A stretch of DNA of 64,000 nt, taken from assembly GCA_023014485.1 (NCBI GenBank), contig JAJOZX010001003.1:186001-250000 (forward strand). The letters are read 5' to 3'. This document shows positions 31,085 to 42,599 of this stretch, one piece after another. The notes below the pieces were generated by a model. It was not told where the DNA came from. It did not search any database and was given only the letters and a program-made list of their open reading frames with translations. The position numbers were made by a program, and so were the translations under genes. This DNA is from Bathynomus jamesi. Lineage: Eukaryota > Arthropoda > Malacostraca > Isopoda > Cirolanidae. Position 1 is the stretch's first letter. Each line of letters begins with the position of its first letter.

Positions 31085-32180
31085 TAAGGCTTAAGTGAAC
31101 TCTCGACTTTCCTTCTGAAGAGCCAGCAAAGATGGTGAAGAGAGGAAAATAAGAACAATGGAAAGTGTGCCAAAACTTTTGTTCTTTATTTTTTAGGGAA
31201 TTGGGTGGAAATGAGGTTAATGTCTTTCATCTGATTTAGAATAGGTCAGTCAAAGTGCTGCGAAACGTTCCCTTCAAGATTTCTTTTCACTCGCTCCTTT
31301 TTTTTCCTTCATTCTGCTTTTGACTTTAAGAGAATGATAGTTTTTCTGCTGAAATGCCAAAACGTGAAATGTTCGTTTTCCCTTTGTGTGAAATGACTGA
31401 AAGTTGAAGCTAATTAATTATGTTACAGTTTAGATCGTTGTCGTCGTAAACATTTCCTGAGTGAAGTGCGTTAAACATTTCACCTGGTTTTCGCATTTTT
31501 CCCAATGATTATGTAATGTAAAGCTACTGCGCAAATAATTTTTAAAAATCAAAGATTTTTCCTCAAGAATAAATTCTATAAATGTTAAAAAGCTCCATTC
31601 TATATTTTCATTTTGTGAAAGTATTGATGCGAAATTTATGTTGAAATCAAAACCAAAGGAGACATGTTTTTGCGAAAGTATTTAACTTTTTGATTCGTAT
31701 TTGTAGACTAAGTTTGTGCGTGCATACTTTTGACCTTGGAACTTATATTTGTCCAATTTTTATTTTAATTGTACGCTTAATTTTCTTTTTCAGTTCAGAT
31801 AATGTTTTTGTTTTAGCAAATATTTTAATTTTATTTTAATTTTCATTATAATTTCGCCTTAAATTAACTTTACTATAGAAGGGATACGAATAATTTGGGG
31901 TGTTGGGGTGAAGAAGAGTAAAGTATATTCGAAGAACAGCATCCTATAATGCCAATAGCATTTAACTGTAATGGAAAACTTGCGCTCAAACTCGGTCGAT
32001 CACACACCTTGACTTTTGACAGTTTTCTGCGTGTTTCATTTATCGTTTTCATGTTTTACTAAATCACATGATAATTTTTTGAAAGTTTTTCTATCACAAT
32101 TTAATGAATGGGTCACTAACATTTTTATACCAAGTGCTAAAAACGTAGTGAATATTTATTACTACTTATACACATGATAG
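31085..32180. other. no gene recognised
   Basis: AT-rich unassigned DNA; one GCGAAACGTTCCC word near 31259 lacks a hammerhead stem II. Confidence 0.6.
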
Positions 32181-32190
32181 CTATAATATA

Positions 32191-33562
32191 CTAGGGGCAC
32201 TCAATATATTTTGCCCCACCCTTTCTTTTTTAGCTAAATAATAGGCCATGGGGCTGAAATGTCTTTTGGACCGTAAGTTTGAACTTTCTGCGCTTCACAT
32301 AACCGGATATTTCCAGTTTGACCCTCCCCCTCCTTGTATAAAACCGCTTTTAAACGCCCTTGTATAAAACCGATTGTTAACGCAGTTTCGAAAATGGCGT
32401 CTGACAGTGATGTGCGTCGTATACAGAGAGCTCTTATCGAGTTCTTAACCGCAGCGAAGGAAACAGTTGTAAATATTCACAAACGTCTACAAAACGTTAC
32501 GGAGATGCTGTTGTTGATCGAAGCACAGTTGGACGCTGGTCTAAACGTGTGAGATCATCGGAGAGAGGGAAAGCCAGCCTCGATAATGAGCCACGCAGCG
32601 GTCGCACGGCATCGGCTGTCACATCCCACACTGTGCAACGTGCTAACAGCATCATTCGATCAAATCGGCGCGTCACATACGAGAAGCCATCACTGGAGCT
32701 AGGAATTAGTGAAGGAAGTGTGAATACGATAATTCAGCAACTGGGATACTCAAAAGTGTGTTCACAATTTGTTCATCGCCAACTGACTGAACATCACAAA
32801 GCCCAAAGAAAAGAAATTGCTTCTGAGTCGTTGGTTCGATACGAGACAGAAGGGGATGACTTCCTTTCACGAATTGTGACTGGGGATGAGATTTGGGAAC
32901 ACCACTTTGAACCTGAACCAAAACGCCAATCCATGGAGTGGCGTCACGCCGATTTCCCACGCAAGAAAAAGTTCAAAATGGCTCCCTCTGCAGGAAAGGT
33001 TATGGCCACCATCTTCTGGGAAATGAAAGGGGTGATTCTGGTGGACATCATGAAGAGAGGACAAACAATCAATTCAGAGGCATATATTGCTACCCTACAG
33101 AGAGTCCAGAGACGTATAAAGCGAGTTCGACAGGAGAGAAAACTGGAGGACGTCCTTCTTTTGCACGATAACGCAAGACCACACAACAGTTTGCAAACAA
33201 CACAAAAAATGCGCTTGACTGTGTTACCCCACACTCCATACAGCCTGGATCTGGCACCTTCAGACTTCCATTTGTTTGGGCCAATGAAGGATGCTATTCG
33301 TGGAAGGAAGTTTCAGAGTGACGATGAGGTTGTTAAGGAGGTTAAGAGGTGGCTCCATCGGAACCCAACGGACTTTTACCAGCAAGGAATAAAGGCCCTT
33401 GTTTCGAGGTGGAGGAAAGCAGTAGAAAAGTAAGGAGACTATGTGGAAAAATAAAAACTTGTAAGATAGGTATGTAACTACTTGTGTACAAAATTTCTGG
33501 AACTTACAAGGAAACTTGGAAAGAAAAAAAAAGGTGGGGCAAAATATATTGAGTAGCCCTCG
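32191..33562 (+). mobile_element. full-length mariner (SETMAR-like, DD34D group)
   Basis: 1372 bp with TIR AGGGGCACTCAATATATTTT then GCCCCACC, matching the inverted right end (GAGGGCTACTCAATATATTT) over about 30 bp. TA at 32189-32190 and 33563-33564. One transposase gene fills it. Its right end abuts LINE C. Confidence 0.9.
32394..33433 (+). pseudogene. mariner transposase, one frameshift
   Basis: About 346 codons from MASDSDVRRIQRALIEFL. A frameshift near 32490 separates the N-terminal helices (IHKRLQNV) from YGDAVVDRSTVGRWSKRVRS. Then DNEPRSGRTASA (linker), LELGISEGSVNTIIQQLGYS (second HTH), RIVTGDEIWEHHF (first D), FKMAPSAGKVMATIFWEMKG, VLLLHDNARPH (second D) and YSLDLAPSDFHLFGPMK (third D). 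I count 32 residues between the last two D instead of the usual 34, suggesting a two-codon deletion near QKMRLTV. The HDNARPH/SDFHLFG wording is that of SETMAR-related mariners. Near-intact but probably inactive. Confidence 0.88.
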
Positions 33563-33619
33563 TATATCCTTCTCGCGAAGAAGAATTTCGCGAAGAATTT
33601 TTAGGTGAGTTTGAACGAC

Positions 33620-34640
33620 GGTTCAGGATCGACCTGTGGTCGACCCCTCTGCAGCAACTCGCCTCATTTGCGGGATTTGGTGAAGGAGGGAATTGCTGTC
33701 TGATCTCCTCCTGCCCTCGTAGCCAGCCACGCATGGCTGGTCAGGGACTTTGCACAGGAATCTGTCCAGCTGGTTCGTGAAGTTATTCAGGTCGGTGTGC
33801 TGGAGATTCCTCACTTCTTTTGGTAGGACATTGAAAAGCTTTGGGCCTCGTATTCTGAGGGTATTTTTCATCCTCGTTTTCATGACCCCTTGTCCCACCG
33901 CAGCTGGGACCGTACAATATCTGCCTCTTCTCTCATTCCACTTTGTTTCTATTTCATTTCTAATTTCTAAGGTTAGGGACAGAGCCCTCAAGTGTTTTTC
34001 ATATGTATATTATTGTGTACCGCTCGCGCCTTCTTTCGAGAGAGTAGAGTTCCAGGGATTGTAGTCGAGACCAGTAGTCTTCACCTTCCGTTTCCTCTAT
34101 CTTAGAGGGAAAAGTCCTTTGTATAGTTTCAATGTTCGCAATATCTCGTTTTCTGTATGGGTTTGTGAGTATTGAGCAATACTCAATTATTGGTAGGACT
34201 AGACTCTTCCATAATTTGAGCATGATGTTTGCTTTTCTGCTGATGAAGCTCCTCCAGATGATTCCCATTATTTTTCTAGCCGTTGTAATTTTGATGTTAT
34301 CGTGCTCTCCGAATTTTGCATCCAACGACATTATTACTCCAACATTCCTGACTTATGGATTTGGTGTTATTTGTTTGGCTTGCATAGTTTTGTACCCTTT
34401 TTCTGTAGCTCCTTGTTATTACCATATCTTAGAATTTGGAATTTTTCTTCTTTGAACTTCATATTGTTGTCTTCTGCCCACTGGAATAGTGCTTCAATGT
34501 CGTTTTGTAATTTCTTATGTCACCTTCGTTCACTATTTCCTTACATATCTTTGTGTCATCTGCGAAGCATGATACAATACTGTCCTTAATATCTGCATCA
34601 ATATCTGCAATCATTATTATGAATAGCAAGGGAGCTAATA
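33620..34640 (-). pseudogene. LINE C RT C-terminal half (minus strand)
   Basis: From 34640 downwards: ADIDADIKDSIVSCFADDTK-like palm region (broken), DNNMKF-type stretch, then 34331-33999 with SLDAKFGEHDNIKITTARKI, KSLVLPIIEYCSILTNPYRK, EDYWSRLQSLELYSLERRRE, and 33991-33623 with IRGPKLFNVLPKEVRNLQ, VPDQPCVAGYEGRRRSDSNS, LLHQIPQMR. More divergent from the 5.1- and 50.8-kb copies than these are from each other. Ends at the mariner. Confidence 0.78.
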
Positions 34641-34798
34641 CTGTAATATATATATATATATATATTTAAACTATGGTATTTGTCATTTACCATTACTTAT
34701 TCGGACTATAGTGGATTTAATTATCCCAGAAGAGTTCCTTGTTCCATGCACGGTCTGTGTATCATAAAAAACCTCAGGGGACCATTCTGAGTTCATTC

Positions 34799-34832
<34 letters not shown>
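34641..34832. repeat. (TA)n microsatellites around unassigned DNA
   Basis: TA at 34646-34666 and 34801-34832. Confidence 0.9.
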
Positions 34833-34836
<4 letters not shown>

Positions 34837-35121
34837 CTCGGTGGTGTAGTGGTTAGCGTCGCTGACTACGAATCCATCGGCCCCGAGATCGAGACCCGGT
34901 GACGGCAGCCGGCGCGCAGCAAAACCCAGTTGTTCATCCTTCCACACAATAAAGAAAGTGGTTGGTAGCTAAATGGGTACCCTGGGTGGCCTAGTGGTTA
35001 AGACGCTGAGCTGCTGGTGGGGCGTGGTTCGGATTCCACGTTAAACTGTAGGTCTAAGGTGGAGTGAAAAGCTTGACCTTCGTCAGAATGAACAATTCGA
35101 GCGAAAGCAAACCAAAGGTTA
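34833..35121 (+). mobile_element. SINE A, copy 3
   Basis: Same structure as copy 2: GCGCCTCGGTGGTGTAGTGG head, second head with TGGCCTAGTGGTTAAGACG, tail AAGCTTGACCTTCGTCAGAA ending CCAAAGGTTACTAAAGGTG. Box B of head 1 is mutated (GATCGAGACC). (TA)n precedes; GT/TA/GA repeats follow. Confidence 0.84.
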
Positions 35122-35143
35122 CTAAAGGTGTGTGTGTGTGTGC

Positions 35144-35200
<57 letters not shown>
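35122..35200. repeat. (GT)n, (TA)n, (GA)n compound microsatellite
   Basis: Directly follows the SINE A tail. Confidence 0.95.
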
Positions 35201-35204
<4 letters not shown>

Positions 35205-36100
35205 CGCCTGATTTTATTTTTAAATACTCTAAAGCTCGTATTGGAAATCATCAGAAAAGGTCAACTTGGGATAGTTTTAAGTGTTCGTATCAACTTCTAC
35301 ATCGCCATAAAACGCCTGGAGTTTATCTTATAGCACTTTACGTACGTCAGAATTCAGCTTCGTCAGCAGGAAGGTATTTTTCTGACGGAGGTTTCCTTGC
35401 ACCTCCACTCAAACACCATAGACGCGCCTTGTTCTCGGCCTCAGAATTAGACTTTCTCTGTTTACTTGTATAAGATAAAAGCTGTTCGAAAAAGCTGATT
35501 AAGTTTTTTTTCCATCTGCATCAGTTTCGACCATAAAAAGATTTAACATTTTAATGGTTTTTCATTCCTCAGAGCCTTAACGGGTGAAATTTCAGTCACC
35601 AAACACCATTTTAATATCAGTGAAGGTACTTTTATCCTCCGTGTAATTACTTCTTTAATTCTCAGCATTCAATAAATATAACATTTGCACATTTCAATAT
35701 GAACTATCTTATTGTTAATCACTGTAGGTAATTATTCTCTTATTTTTGCTTGTTAAAATAAAAACTACGAAGCCTATGAATCTCTTTTCTTTATTTATGA
35801 CATTATTTTGACCGAAAGGTCAAGTAAACACTAGTAAACACTAGTAAACACAAGTAAGCAACCAGTCAAGTAAACACTACTTCAATTAATCCAGTTACAT
35901 TTATTGTCGGGTCTACCGTTAATTGGCCGTTATAAATTGGTGACCAGTGGAGTGACCACATTATTACTTTCTTGCAGTGAAATTTGTGCAAAACATTTTT
36001 TTCGGCAGTGACATTAAATCGTTCCTCATGTACATAAATACGGTACAGTACTGAAGTATCGCACGGCAAACTTGGTCAGTTGGCAAATATATATATATAT
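35201..36100. other. no gene recognised; small tandem CTAGTAAACA
   Basis: Unassigned DNA. At 35820-35880 the words AGTAAACACTAGTAAACAC repeat a few times. ATAAATTGGTGACCAGTGG near 35935 resembles the GGTCACCAATTTAT word at 58940. Confidence 0.55.
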
Positions 36101-36103
36101 TGT

Positions 36104-36230
36104 ACACCTCGTAACCTCTTAGCAGTTCCGCGCGTTGGTCTCTCTTCACACGAAGATCAAGCTGGTAGCCCGGCCTCTAGGCTTGGATTGATTGGTGGCG
36201 GAGCGAGTTGCTCCTTTGCGCTCTCCATCG
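36104..36230 (-). pseudogene. LINE C 3'-end fragment (minus strand)
   Basis: The complement contains GAGAGCGCAAAGGAGCAACT, AGCTTGATCTTCGTGTGAAG and GAGACCAACGCGCGGAAC, matching the last 120 nt of LINE C at 52570-52675. Confidence 0.7.
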
Positions 36231-36737
36231 CACATAGCCACACATATACGCCATTTTTTGCTCGAATTTTTGTGTAATTTTTTTACCCTAATAATCTAAC
36301 AGTCACTAACTCGGAGAGCTAATATTTTTTACATTTTTTCAAATTTTTAATCACTTGCGCTTTCGTTAATTAAGGTAAAGGTGGGGGGAGGATCCATTAA
36401 AGAAAATTAGAGAAAGCGTTTCTTTACTCTCATACAATGATGATTACCTTTCGAATTTCACCGCGTTAGTGTATTAAACCAAAAAGTTGAAATACAAATA
36501 ATTCGGTTGATATTGTATCCATGTTTTTCCCACCGAGCTACCTAACCTAACCTAACCTCAAAACAATAACTTGAAGATGAAAATCCGATATATGCATTTT
36601 TTCCGAAGTATTGGTTATACAGATTGCACGAAATCTAAGCAAAATGGAACTAATATATATATATAATATATAATATTTAGGAGAAATCCAATGACAAGGA
36701 GAAATGTAAATGCCATGAAAAGTCTTCTTTAATGCGC

Positions 36738-36768
36738 AACGTTTCGAGCAATACGCTCATCTTCAGGC
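36738..36768 (-). ncRNA. hammerhead-ribozyme-like core
   Basis: Minus strand: CTGAAGA, T, stem II GAGC/GCTC with a 5-nt loop, GAAA, CGTT, GCGCA. Same layout as 8404-8436. About 70 nt downstream on this strand lies a TA-rich tract (36655-36680). Confidence 0.48.
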
Positions 36769-36885
36769 TGTTTAATAACAATGTGAAATTAAAATCAATA
36801 TTGAATGAAAAACAAAACAGAAAATTTCTATAACCTATTCGTAAAGACAAATTTTAAAAGAAGCTCTGTAGAAGCAACCCGCATG

Positions 36886-36938
<53 letters not shown>
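36886..36938. repeat. (TA)n microsatellite
   Basis: TA tract before the inverted repeat. Confidence 0.95.
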
Positions 36939-36942
<4 letters not shown>

Positions 36943-37146
36943 AAGGACTAACACAACAGCAAACATTTCCGTTTATTTTTTATACTTCAGACGTTTCGAC
37001 ACATTGTCTGTAACAGTTCAATGTCGATCGGTCATATCTCTGGGTTAATATCAAACTATTGACTTCTCTTTACAGACAATGTGTCGAAACGTCTGAAGTA
37101 TCAAAAATAAACGGAAATGTTTGCTGTTGTGTTGGTCCTTCTTTTC
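36939..37146. repeat. inverted repeat carrying two hammerhead-like cores
   Basis: Arms of about 77 bp (36939-37017 and 37070-37146): AAGAAGGACTAACACAACAG and AAACATTTCCGTTTATTTTT at one end, complements at the other. Each arm contains TACAGACAATGTGTCGAAAC then GTCTGAAG: stem GACA/TGTC, GAAA, CGTC. CTGANGA is replaced by a diverged TTACA. A second SINE-like or retroelement inversion may explain it. Confidence 0.6.
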
Positions 37147-37155
37147 ATCTGTAAG

Positions 37156-37644
37156 CTCCGTTTCCCTAAGGAGAAGTCAATAGTTTTGATATATATATGA
37201 AAATTATTTCACGAAAGTAACACGTGAATAATATTTATGATGAAAATAACCATGACCGGTGTTCTCAATCGCGGGAAACTTTTATTGTGTACAACGAGGA
37301 AGTGTTGGTGTAGAAACATTCAAAAGTATCAAATGTAATCAGGAAGTGTTTGACAAAATACTCCTATTTAAATATACAAATGAAGAATATGAAAATTTAT
37401 GTAATACTGCATACTGTAGGATTACATCTTAATCAAAGTTTCCTCTCTCTAACTGAAAATGAAACAACTTTTGCCCGATATTGAAATATACTGATTCGTG
37501 ATCCATTGATACTCATTTCCTCTTTTCCATTTTTAGGAAATAATATATGCTACACAATAAATAAATACACAATTACATTTATGGAAAAATATGATGTTGA
37601 TTTCTAATTGGAGACTATGATCTCGCGTATTTAACTAGTTTTAT
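37156..37644. other. no gene recognised
   Basis: Unassigned AT-rich DNA. Confidence 0.55.
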
Positions 37645-37792
37645 AGATGATGTCATTGTAATTGTAATAGTAACTATAAGTGTGACTATCGGAGCCGAAG
37701 TAATTGTAATTATAATTGTAATTCAACATTTCTAAAAAGTAATTTTAAATGTAATTATAATTATCCCGAAAAAATGTAATTTTCCCAAACCT

Positions 37793-37833
<41 letters not shown>

Positions 37834-38085
37834 ACACTGTTTTCCATTTTCCTTTCACACCCTTTATGCAATTTGGGGGCTAACCCCTTCCCCCATTAAA
37901 ATAACCACGAAGGAAAAAGGAAACACAATGTGTGTGTGTGTGTGTGTGTGTGTGTGTCAGTCTTGGGAAAAATTACATTTTTTCGGGATAATTATAATTA
38001 CATTTACAATTACTTTTTAGAAATGTTGAATTACGATTACTTCGGCTCCGATAGTCACACTTATAATTACTGTTACTAGTCCATC
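37645..38085. repeat. inverted hAT-like ends around (CA)n/(GT)n
   Basis: CAGTCTTGGGAAAAATTACA (37957, plus) and CAGGTTTGGGAAAATTACAT (from 37791, minus) start two outward-running copies of the same end: TTTTTTCGGGATAATTATAA, TTACTTTTTAGAAATGTTGA, ACTTCGGCTCCGATAGTCAC. The word TAATTATAATTACA repeats as in hAT subterminal zones. CA (37797-37837) and GT (37930-37956) tracts lie between. Confidence 0.65.
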
Positions 38086-38656
38086 TGGAGTCAATTTTCC
38101 TACGTGTAACTTGAAGGTTCACTTTATCTTCCACAAATGCCTGCAGCTCCTCGGCCGTAAGATCAAGTCGACATCTCGAGACGAAAATGTTTGCAGTCTT
38201 CGTTGGTACAGCCATCATACGATCTCTTTTGGCAGCCCCTATGATACCCCGTCGTTCTCTGCCAGCCTTTGCCACAGGCTGACTCCCTCTAGCCAGTGCA
38301 TGAGTGGGACCAGACCCTCTTGAGGGACCACCACCATTAGCTACTCGCTTCTGGCCCCTCCTTACCACCATTGTCCAAGATGCCTCCTCATCATGACCCC
38401 CGACTGCATTCCCAGCATCCCGATTCACCAAGGCCCCTTGGGGGTACCCTGTGTGAGATGGTATTGAGCTGGCGATGTAGCAGTGTCTGGATTCAGGGAT
38501 CCAGGATAAGACTGAGAAGCAGAGGGCTCTGCACTCATGGATCCAGGATGAGGCTGAGAGGCAGAAGTCTCTGCACTCATGGATGTGCTGAGGCTGAGGC
38601 TGAGCGGCAGAGGGCTCTGCACTCATGGATCCAGGATGAGGCTGAGCAGCAGCCAA
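38086..38656 (-). pseudogene. LINE ORF1-like fragment (RRM-like segment)
   Basis: Open minus frame. EEASWTMVVRRGQKR, then PTKTANIFVSRCRLDLTAEE and LQAFVEDKVNLQVTRR, look like the RNA-binding region of LINE ORF1 proteins (NIFVSRL...TAEEL). The N-terminal part is built of repeats (PHPGSMSAEPSA) coming from a DNA tandem array. The frame then runs into hAT-like DNA at 38085. Partner ORF2 not adjacent. Confidence 0.5.
38499..38650. repeat. about 42-46 bp tandem repeat, 3-4 copies
   Basis: Units contain GGCTCTGCACTCATGGATCC and AGGATGAGGCTGAG. They encode the repeated Pro/Ser/Ala/His stretch of the overlapping frame. Confidence 0.85.
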
Positions 38657-38829
38657 ATAACAAATATTTGTTTCAACTAAATCATTACAATTTCAGAGAC
38701 TGTAGGTCTTGATAAATTTTACTTCATTGAAGGAAAAATTTGCCACACTATTAGTCCACATACATGTTTATTTTAGTTTAGAGTAGATTTAGTTCATTTT
38801 TCAGTTCTTTGTTCACGCAATATGTCCAT

Positions 38830-38992
38830 TGCCACTGTAATAGAAAAGTAATAGACTATTATCTATTACTTTGCCTTCTATTACTATTACTATTACAGCC
38901 AAAAAATTATGATCTATTACTATTACTATTACTTGAAAAATCCTGTAATAGTGTATTACTATTACTGTTATCTATTACTATTACCCCATGTC
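38830..38992. repeat. TATTACTATTAC subterminal-type repeats
   Basis: About twelve TATTACTATTAC-type words, ending CCCCATGTCTG. The inverted end CAGACATGGGGTAATAG has hAT form. I could not identify the matching left end or TSD. Confidence 0.5.
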
Positions 38993-39039
38993 TGATCCTA
39001 TCCAAGATACAGAAGAAATAGAATTCAACAGCTAAAATT

Positions 39040-39460
39040 CTCCTTCAGAAAGACTGAACGAATTTAAACTGCATTGTGTTCTTGCGAAGAAATTCTAAAA
39101 GTCACCAGTAAAATGTACGTCTTTAAGTCCTCTGATCCAAATACTTTCACGCCCTAAATTCTTAAAGAGGTTAAGGAGAATATAGCTCACTTTCTTGTCC
39201 ACATCTTTAACAAGTCCCTAGCCCCAGGCAGAGTCCCAAGGAACTGGAAGCTAGCCAGTGTGATTCGTCTTCAAAAGGGAAGAAAAGTTATCTGGCAATT
39301 ACTGGCTTATCAGCTTAACATTTGTCGCAGGCAAGCTTTCAGAATTAATAATTTCTGCGAGGATAGTTGATCACTTGGAATTACATAACTTGTTAACCGA
39401 TTCCCAACATGGGTTTCCTGCCTAACCTGCTGGAATTTATTCACATGTTCTCGACGACCA
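39040..39460 (+). pseudogene. CR1-like LINE RT fragment, 5' part
   Basis: Reads VFKSSDPNTFTP, ILKEVKENIAHFLVHIFNKS, LAPGRVPRNWKLASVI, then across frameshifts LTSVAGKL-like, ARIVDHLELHNLLTDSQHGF and LLEFIHMFS. These are RT blocks 1-3 as in LINE B but a different family. It is interrupted at about 39460. Confidence 0.75.
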
Positions 39461-41995
39461 ACTATGGCATCCTAACGATGCTGCCAGACAATGCGGACTG
39501 CAGCCTGAATCCCTGGAGAAAACTCAGAGGGATAGGAAGCAGCCGATTTTGCTGACTGGTTCACATGCTCATTTGCTCGAACGTCAAAGTGGACAGGTTC
39601 CCAACAGAAGTAAACCCGCCACCACACCACAACGACCAATTAAGAGCAGTCATTTTAAAGTTTAAAACCATTGGATGGACAGAAGTAACAGACTCCAGCT
39701 TCGGAAGTCGCTAAAAATAAAAAAAAGAGAGGAGGGGGTCGGGAAGGGTAAACGTTATTCTGAGTGCCATTAAAATGACGGGAAATTCTGCAGTAAAAAA
39801 AGATGCACTGATGGCTAAGCTATCACTGCAGGTAAAAGTAGCAGAAACGGCTGCAAATCCGACGCCAGTCAGATCCCTCTGTAAAGATTGGACCCGAGTT
39901 GTATGGAGGGAGAATGCTCCTAGAAAAGGAGACGAATTCCAGCAACGAGGATATCAGACTTGACGCCCGTGAAATACCGGCAGAAAGACATCTGCGGAAT
40001 TTCTACGGCGGAACCGTAGGATACGTCACAAGCTCAACCGGTTCACGGGAAATCTGTAGCCCACCCACCAAACAGTGAGGCCAGTAACCGAAAGGCTAGG
40101 GAAGACGAGAGTGAAGGTCACAAAAGAGGAACAGATTCTCTGTTAAGGCACGAGTGCAGATAAAAGTTCTAAAGCTACAGGACTCGGTACCATCACCCAA
40201 CGGTCAGCAACTGGCAACGTAAATCTAGAGGAACTTTCAGGCATCACTGAAAAATACTCGGAATAGGAGAGGATCTAAATGACTCTGTAGCCTTTAAATG
40301 ATTCAGTTGCTTGAGGTACAGACTGGAGACCCACTGTATGGAGAATGGAAGTTGTTATTTTTTATTTTATTTGGTTCAGAATCCCAGCTGAGCCGTGAAC
40401 GGCCAAGCTCTGAAGGACCAGGTCAACCTACAGCCCAAGTTAAGCTAGACTAAAAACTTACGGACTTGGAGGTCCTATTAGGTCCTACCTCAGGGATGCT
40501 GACTCGATGTGGGCCTACCTTAGGCCTCAGTTGCATAAAATTAAGATAAAAAGCAAAAGAGGCACTATTTATGGTCTTCTTTCTAAACCTTGCAACAACA
40601 CACAACCTGCACCAAGCTTGTATCTAAACAACCAAACTGAATTGCAAGAGAGCTCTCTATAGGACCACGCCCTGTAAGTGCCGCATTCAACAAACGAGTA
40701 GAAAGGACGCGCCAGTGCCCCAAAAAAATGATGCCACAAGAGTGCCCAAACAATGATACCACAAGAGCCCAAAAATGCGAGCTCTAAATTAAGTGAATTT
40801 TTCACTAACTTACAATTATGAGATGGATATATATACACCATAACTTAAGATATACAAGCAATGCTGCATCAATCAGCTTAGTCATCATATCGCCTTGGAC
40901 AACAATAGCTCTTCCTCTTCTAGATTTTCTGACAGAAGTAAGACATTTCACAACCTCATCAACAGTCGGGAATTATTCCACAACTGGGAACACTCTCGCG
41001 AGGTTCATAAAAAATGACCAGTCATCTTTGTCCGAGCATTACCGACACGAGGGCAAGGTTGGCTTCTGGCCGAAGTGGTCGAAAGTGGTCGCTGTCATGG
41101 TCACCTCCAGAGTCAAATTCAACTGAGCGTCAGGGGAGCTGAGAGACAGGTCAAGAAAGAGAGAAGAATGCCACGAAACCTCTGGGAAGCGAAGGAGTAG
41201 TATCACCCACAATCGTCTCCTGAAAACACAATCTGATGAAACCTCAGAAAAGCTTGTTTGCCCTTATTCTACGACAGCTCCATTATAGGATGGTTGAGAA
41301 CACCCTACCTGAAATGACTCCCAAAGTTCCCCTTGAGAGAGTGTCTTGAGAAGCAGACGCACTTTTTTCCCGCGTACTTCTTAAGGCCTGGCTGGACGGG
41401 CAGGAATCAGGTTGCGAAGCAGAAGTCTTCGGGATCGTGAGGACCCTAAAAACTATCCAGATCTCGAAAAGCTCCGAACTGGTGGGGTGGGGGAAGAAGC
41501 ACCTTTCGGTGTCCGGTGGACGATCTCCCTGGTAAAACCCCTAGAAACGGCAGGGAACGCGGCACCCGCCGAATCCGGCAGAAGGGCCCGTCCCTGGCAC
41601 AGTCGCGACAGGAACCACTAGGACACCATCAGCGTCAGAGAGATCGGTATTAAAGCCCAGGCTGAGGCCGAAGCCGTCTCAGAAGAGACAAGGGTGGAGG
41701 CATCGGCCTCCTCCGAGGCAACAACGCCGGATACTTCCGGCACTGAGGGAGGGTGAGTCTCTAAAAAAGACGCCTCAGACACAGTGGTTTGAAGGGTGTT
41801 TTGTAAGAGGTTCCTCGTCGCCAATAGACTACGGCGACCCGATAAACCGTTTGAATAGTGTACGGTTTTTCCTAGCAGTGCCAGAGCAAGAGGAGCTTCA
41901 TGAAGTTAGCAAACTACAGTAGAAGACGTAACAGGGACGGAAGTCTCGGTGAATGAACTTTGGAGAGGACATAGACAAAGGAGAATCCACGATCG
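39461..41995. other. GC-richer block of unknown identity inside a LINE
   Basis: Sits between the two halves of a CR1-like RT. Base composition is clearly higher in GC than the flanks, most strongly at 41380-41850. Frames there are short: 39775-39963 (MTGNSAVKKDALMAKLSLQV...), 41412-41621 (SRSLRDREDPKNYPDLEKLR...), and around 41640-41840 an Ala/Glu/Thr-rich stretch (QAEAEAVSEETRVEASASSE). No RT, integrase, DDE or LTR signature was found. It may be a decayed retroelement gag-like region or a captured host piece. Confidence 0.4.
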
Positions 41996-41999
41996 ACTC

Positions 42000-42590
42000 A
42001 TTTAGAATATGCTGTACAGTTTTGGTCGCCCTGTATAAGTAAGGATGTAGAAATGGTAAAAAGGTTCAGCTTATTCCAACGTTTGGTGGTAACACATACG
42101 AAGACAGACTCAAAAAACTTAATTTGCATGCGCTGAAACGCAGCGTTTGAAAAGCGAATTGAATTGAATTGAATAATCTTTATTAATTAATTAATTAATA
42201 AAATAAATACAGTACTTTTACAAGTTCCGATGATATAAATAATTGTTAAGCTGGACTATTTATTTTATTTAATTTGGCCCTTAAGCTTTAGGCTTTACTG
42301 GGCTCAAATTGAGGTGTTCAAAATTTTAAATCGGTTTGACAAGGTAAATTATGAGAATTTCTTTGTCTTAGACGATAGGAACATTACGAGAAACATTGGT
42401 TTTTAAAATAAGGGGTAAAAGACTTGAGACAAACGTTGCAAGGGGCTTTTTCCACCACTAAGATAGTCGAGAGGTGGAATAACCTACTCGCTGGGGTCGT
42501 GGCGATGCACTTTAGTTAATAAATTAAGAATAACTTGGATAGGTACTTTAATAGTATAAATTTGTATTAAAGGTTGTGTGAATTGGAAAT
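42000..42590 (+). pseudogene. CR1-like LINE RT C-terminus, 3' part
   Basis: HLEYAVQFWSPCISKDVEMV matches the LINE B block RPHLEYAVQFWNPH; then YEDRLKKLNLHALKR, EVFKILNRFDKVNYENFF, LDDRNITRN, RLETNVARGFF and VERWNNLLAGVV. A 170-bp AT-rich insertion (42150-42310) interrupts it. Continues the fragment at 39040-39460; the RT middle is missing. Confidence 0.75.
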
Positions 42591-42599
42591 GTGTATTTT

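Noticed and set aside
31240..31275. GCGAAACGTTCCC as another hammerhead-like core
   Set aside because: No stem II and no CTGANGA upstream.
37957..38992. Single hAT element from CAGTCTTGGG to CCCCATGTCTG
   Set aside because: The two ends have different subterminal words and there is no shared 8-bp flank; kept as separate repeat ends.
41412..41621. Arg-rich 69-residue frame as a real gene
   Set aside because: Short, no domain, inside the unidentified GC-richer block; only noted there.
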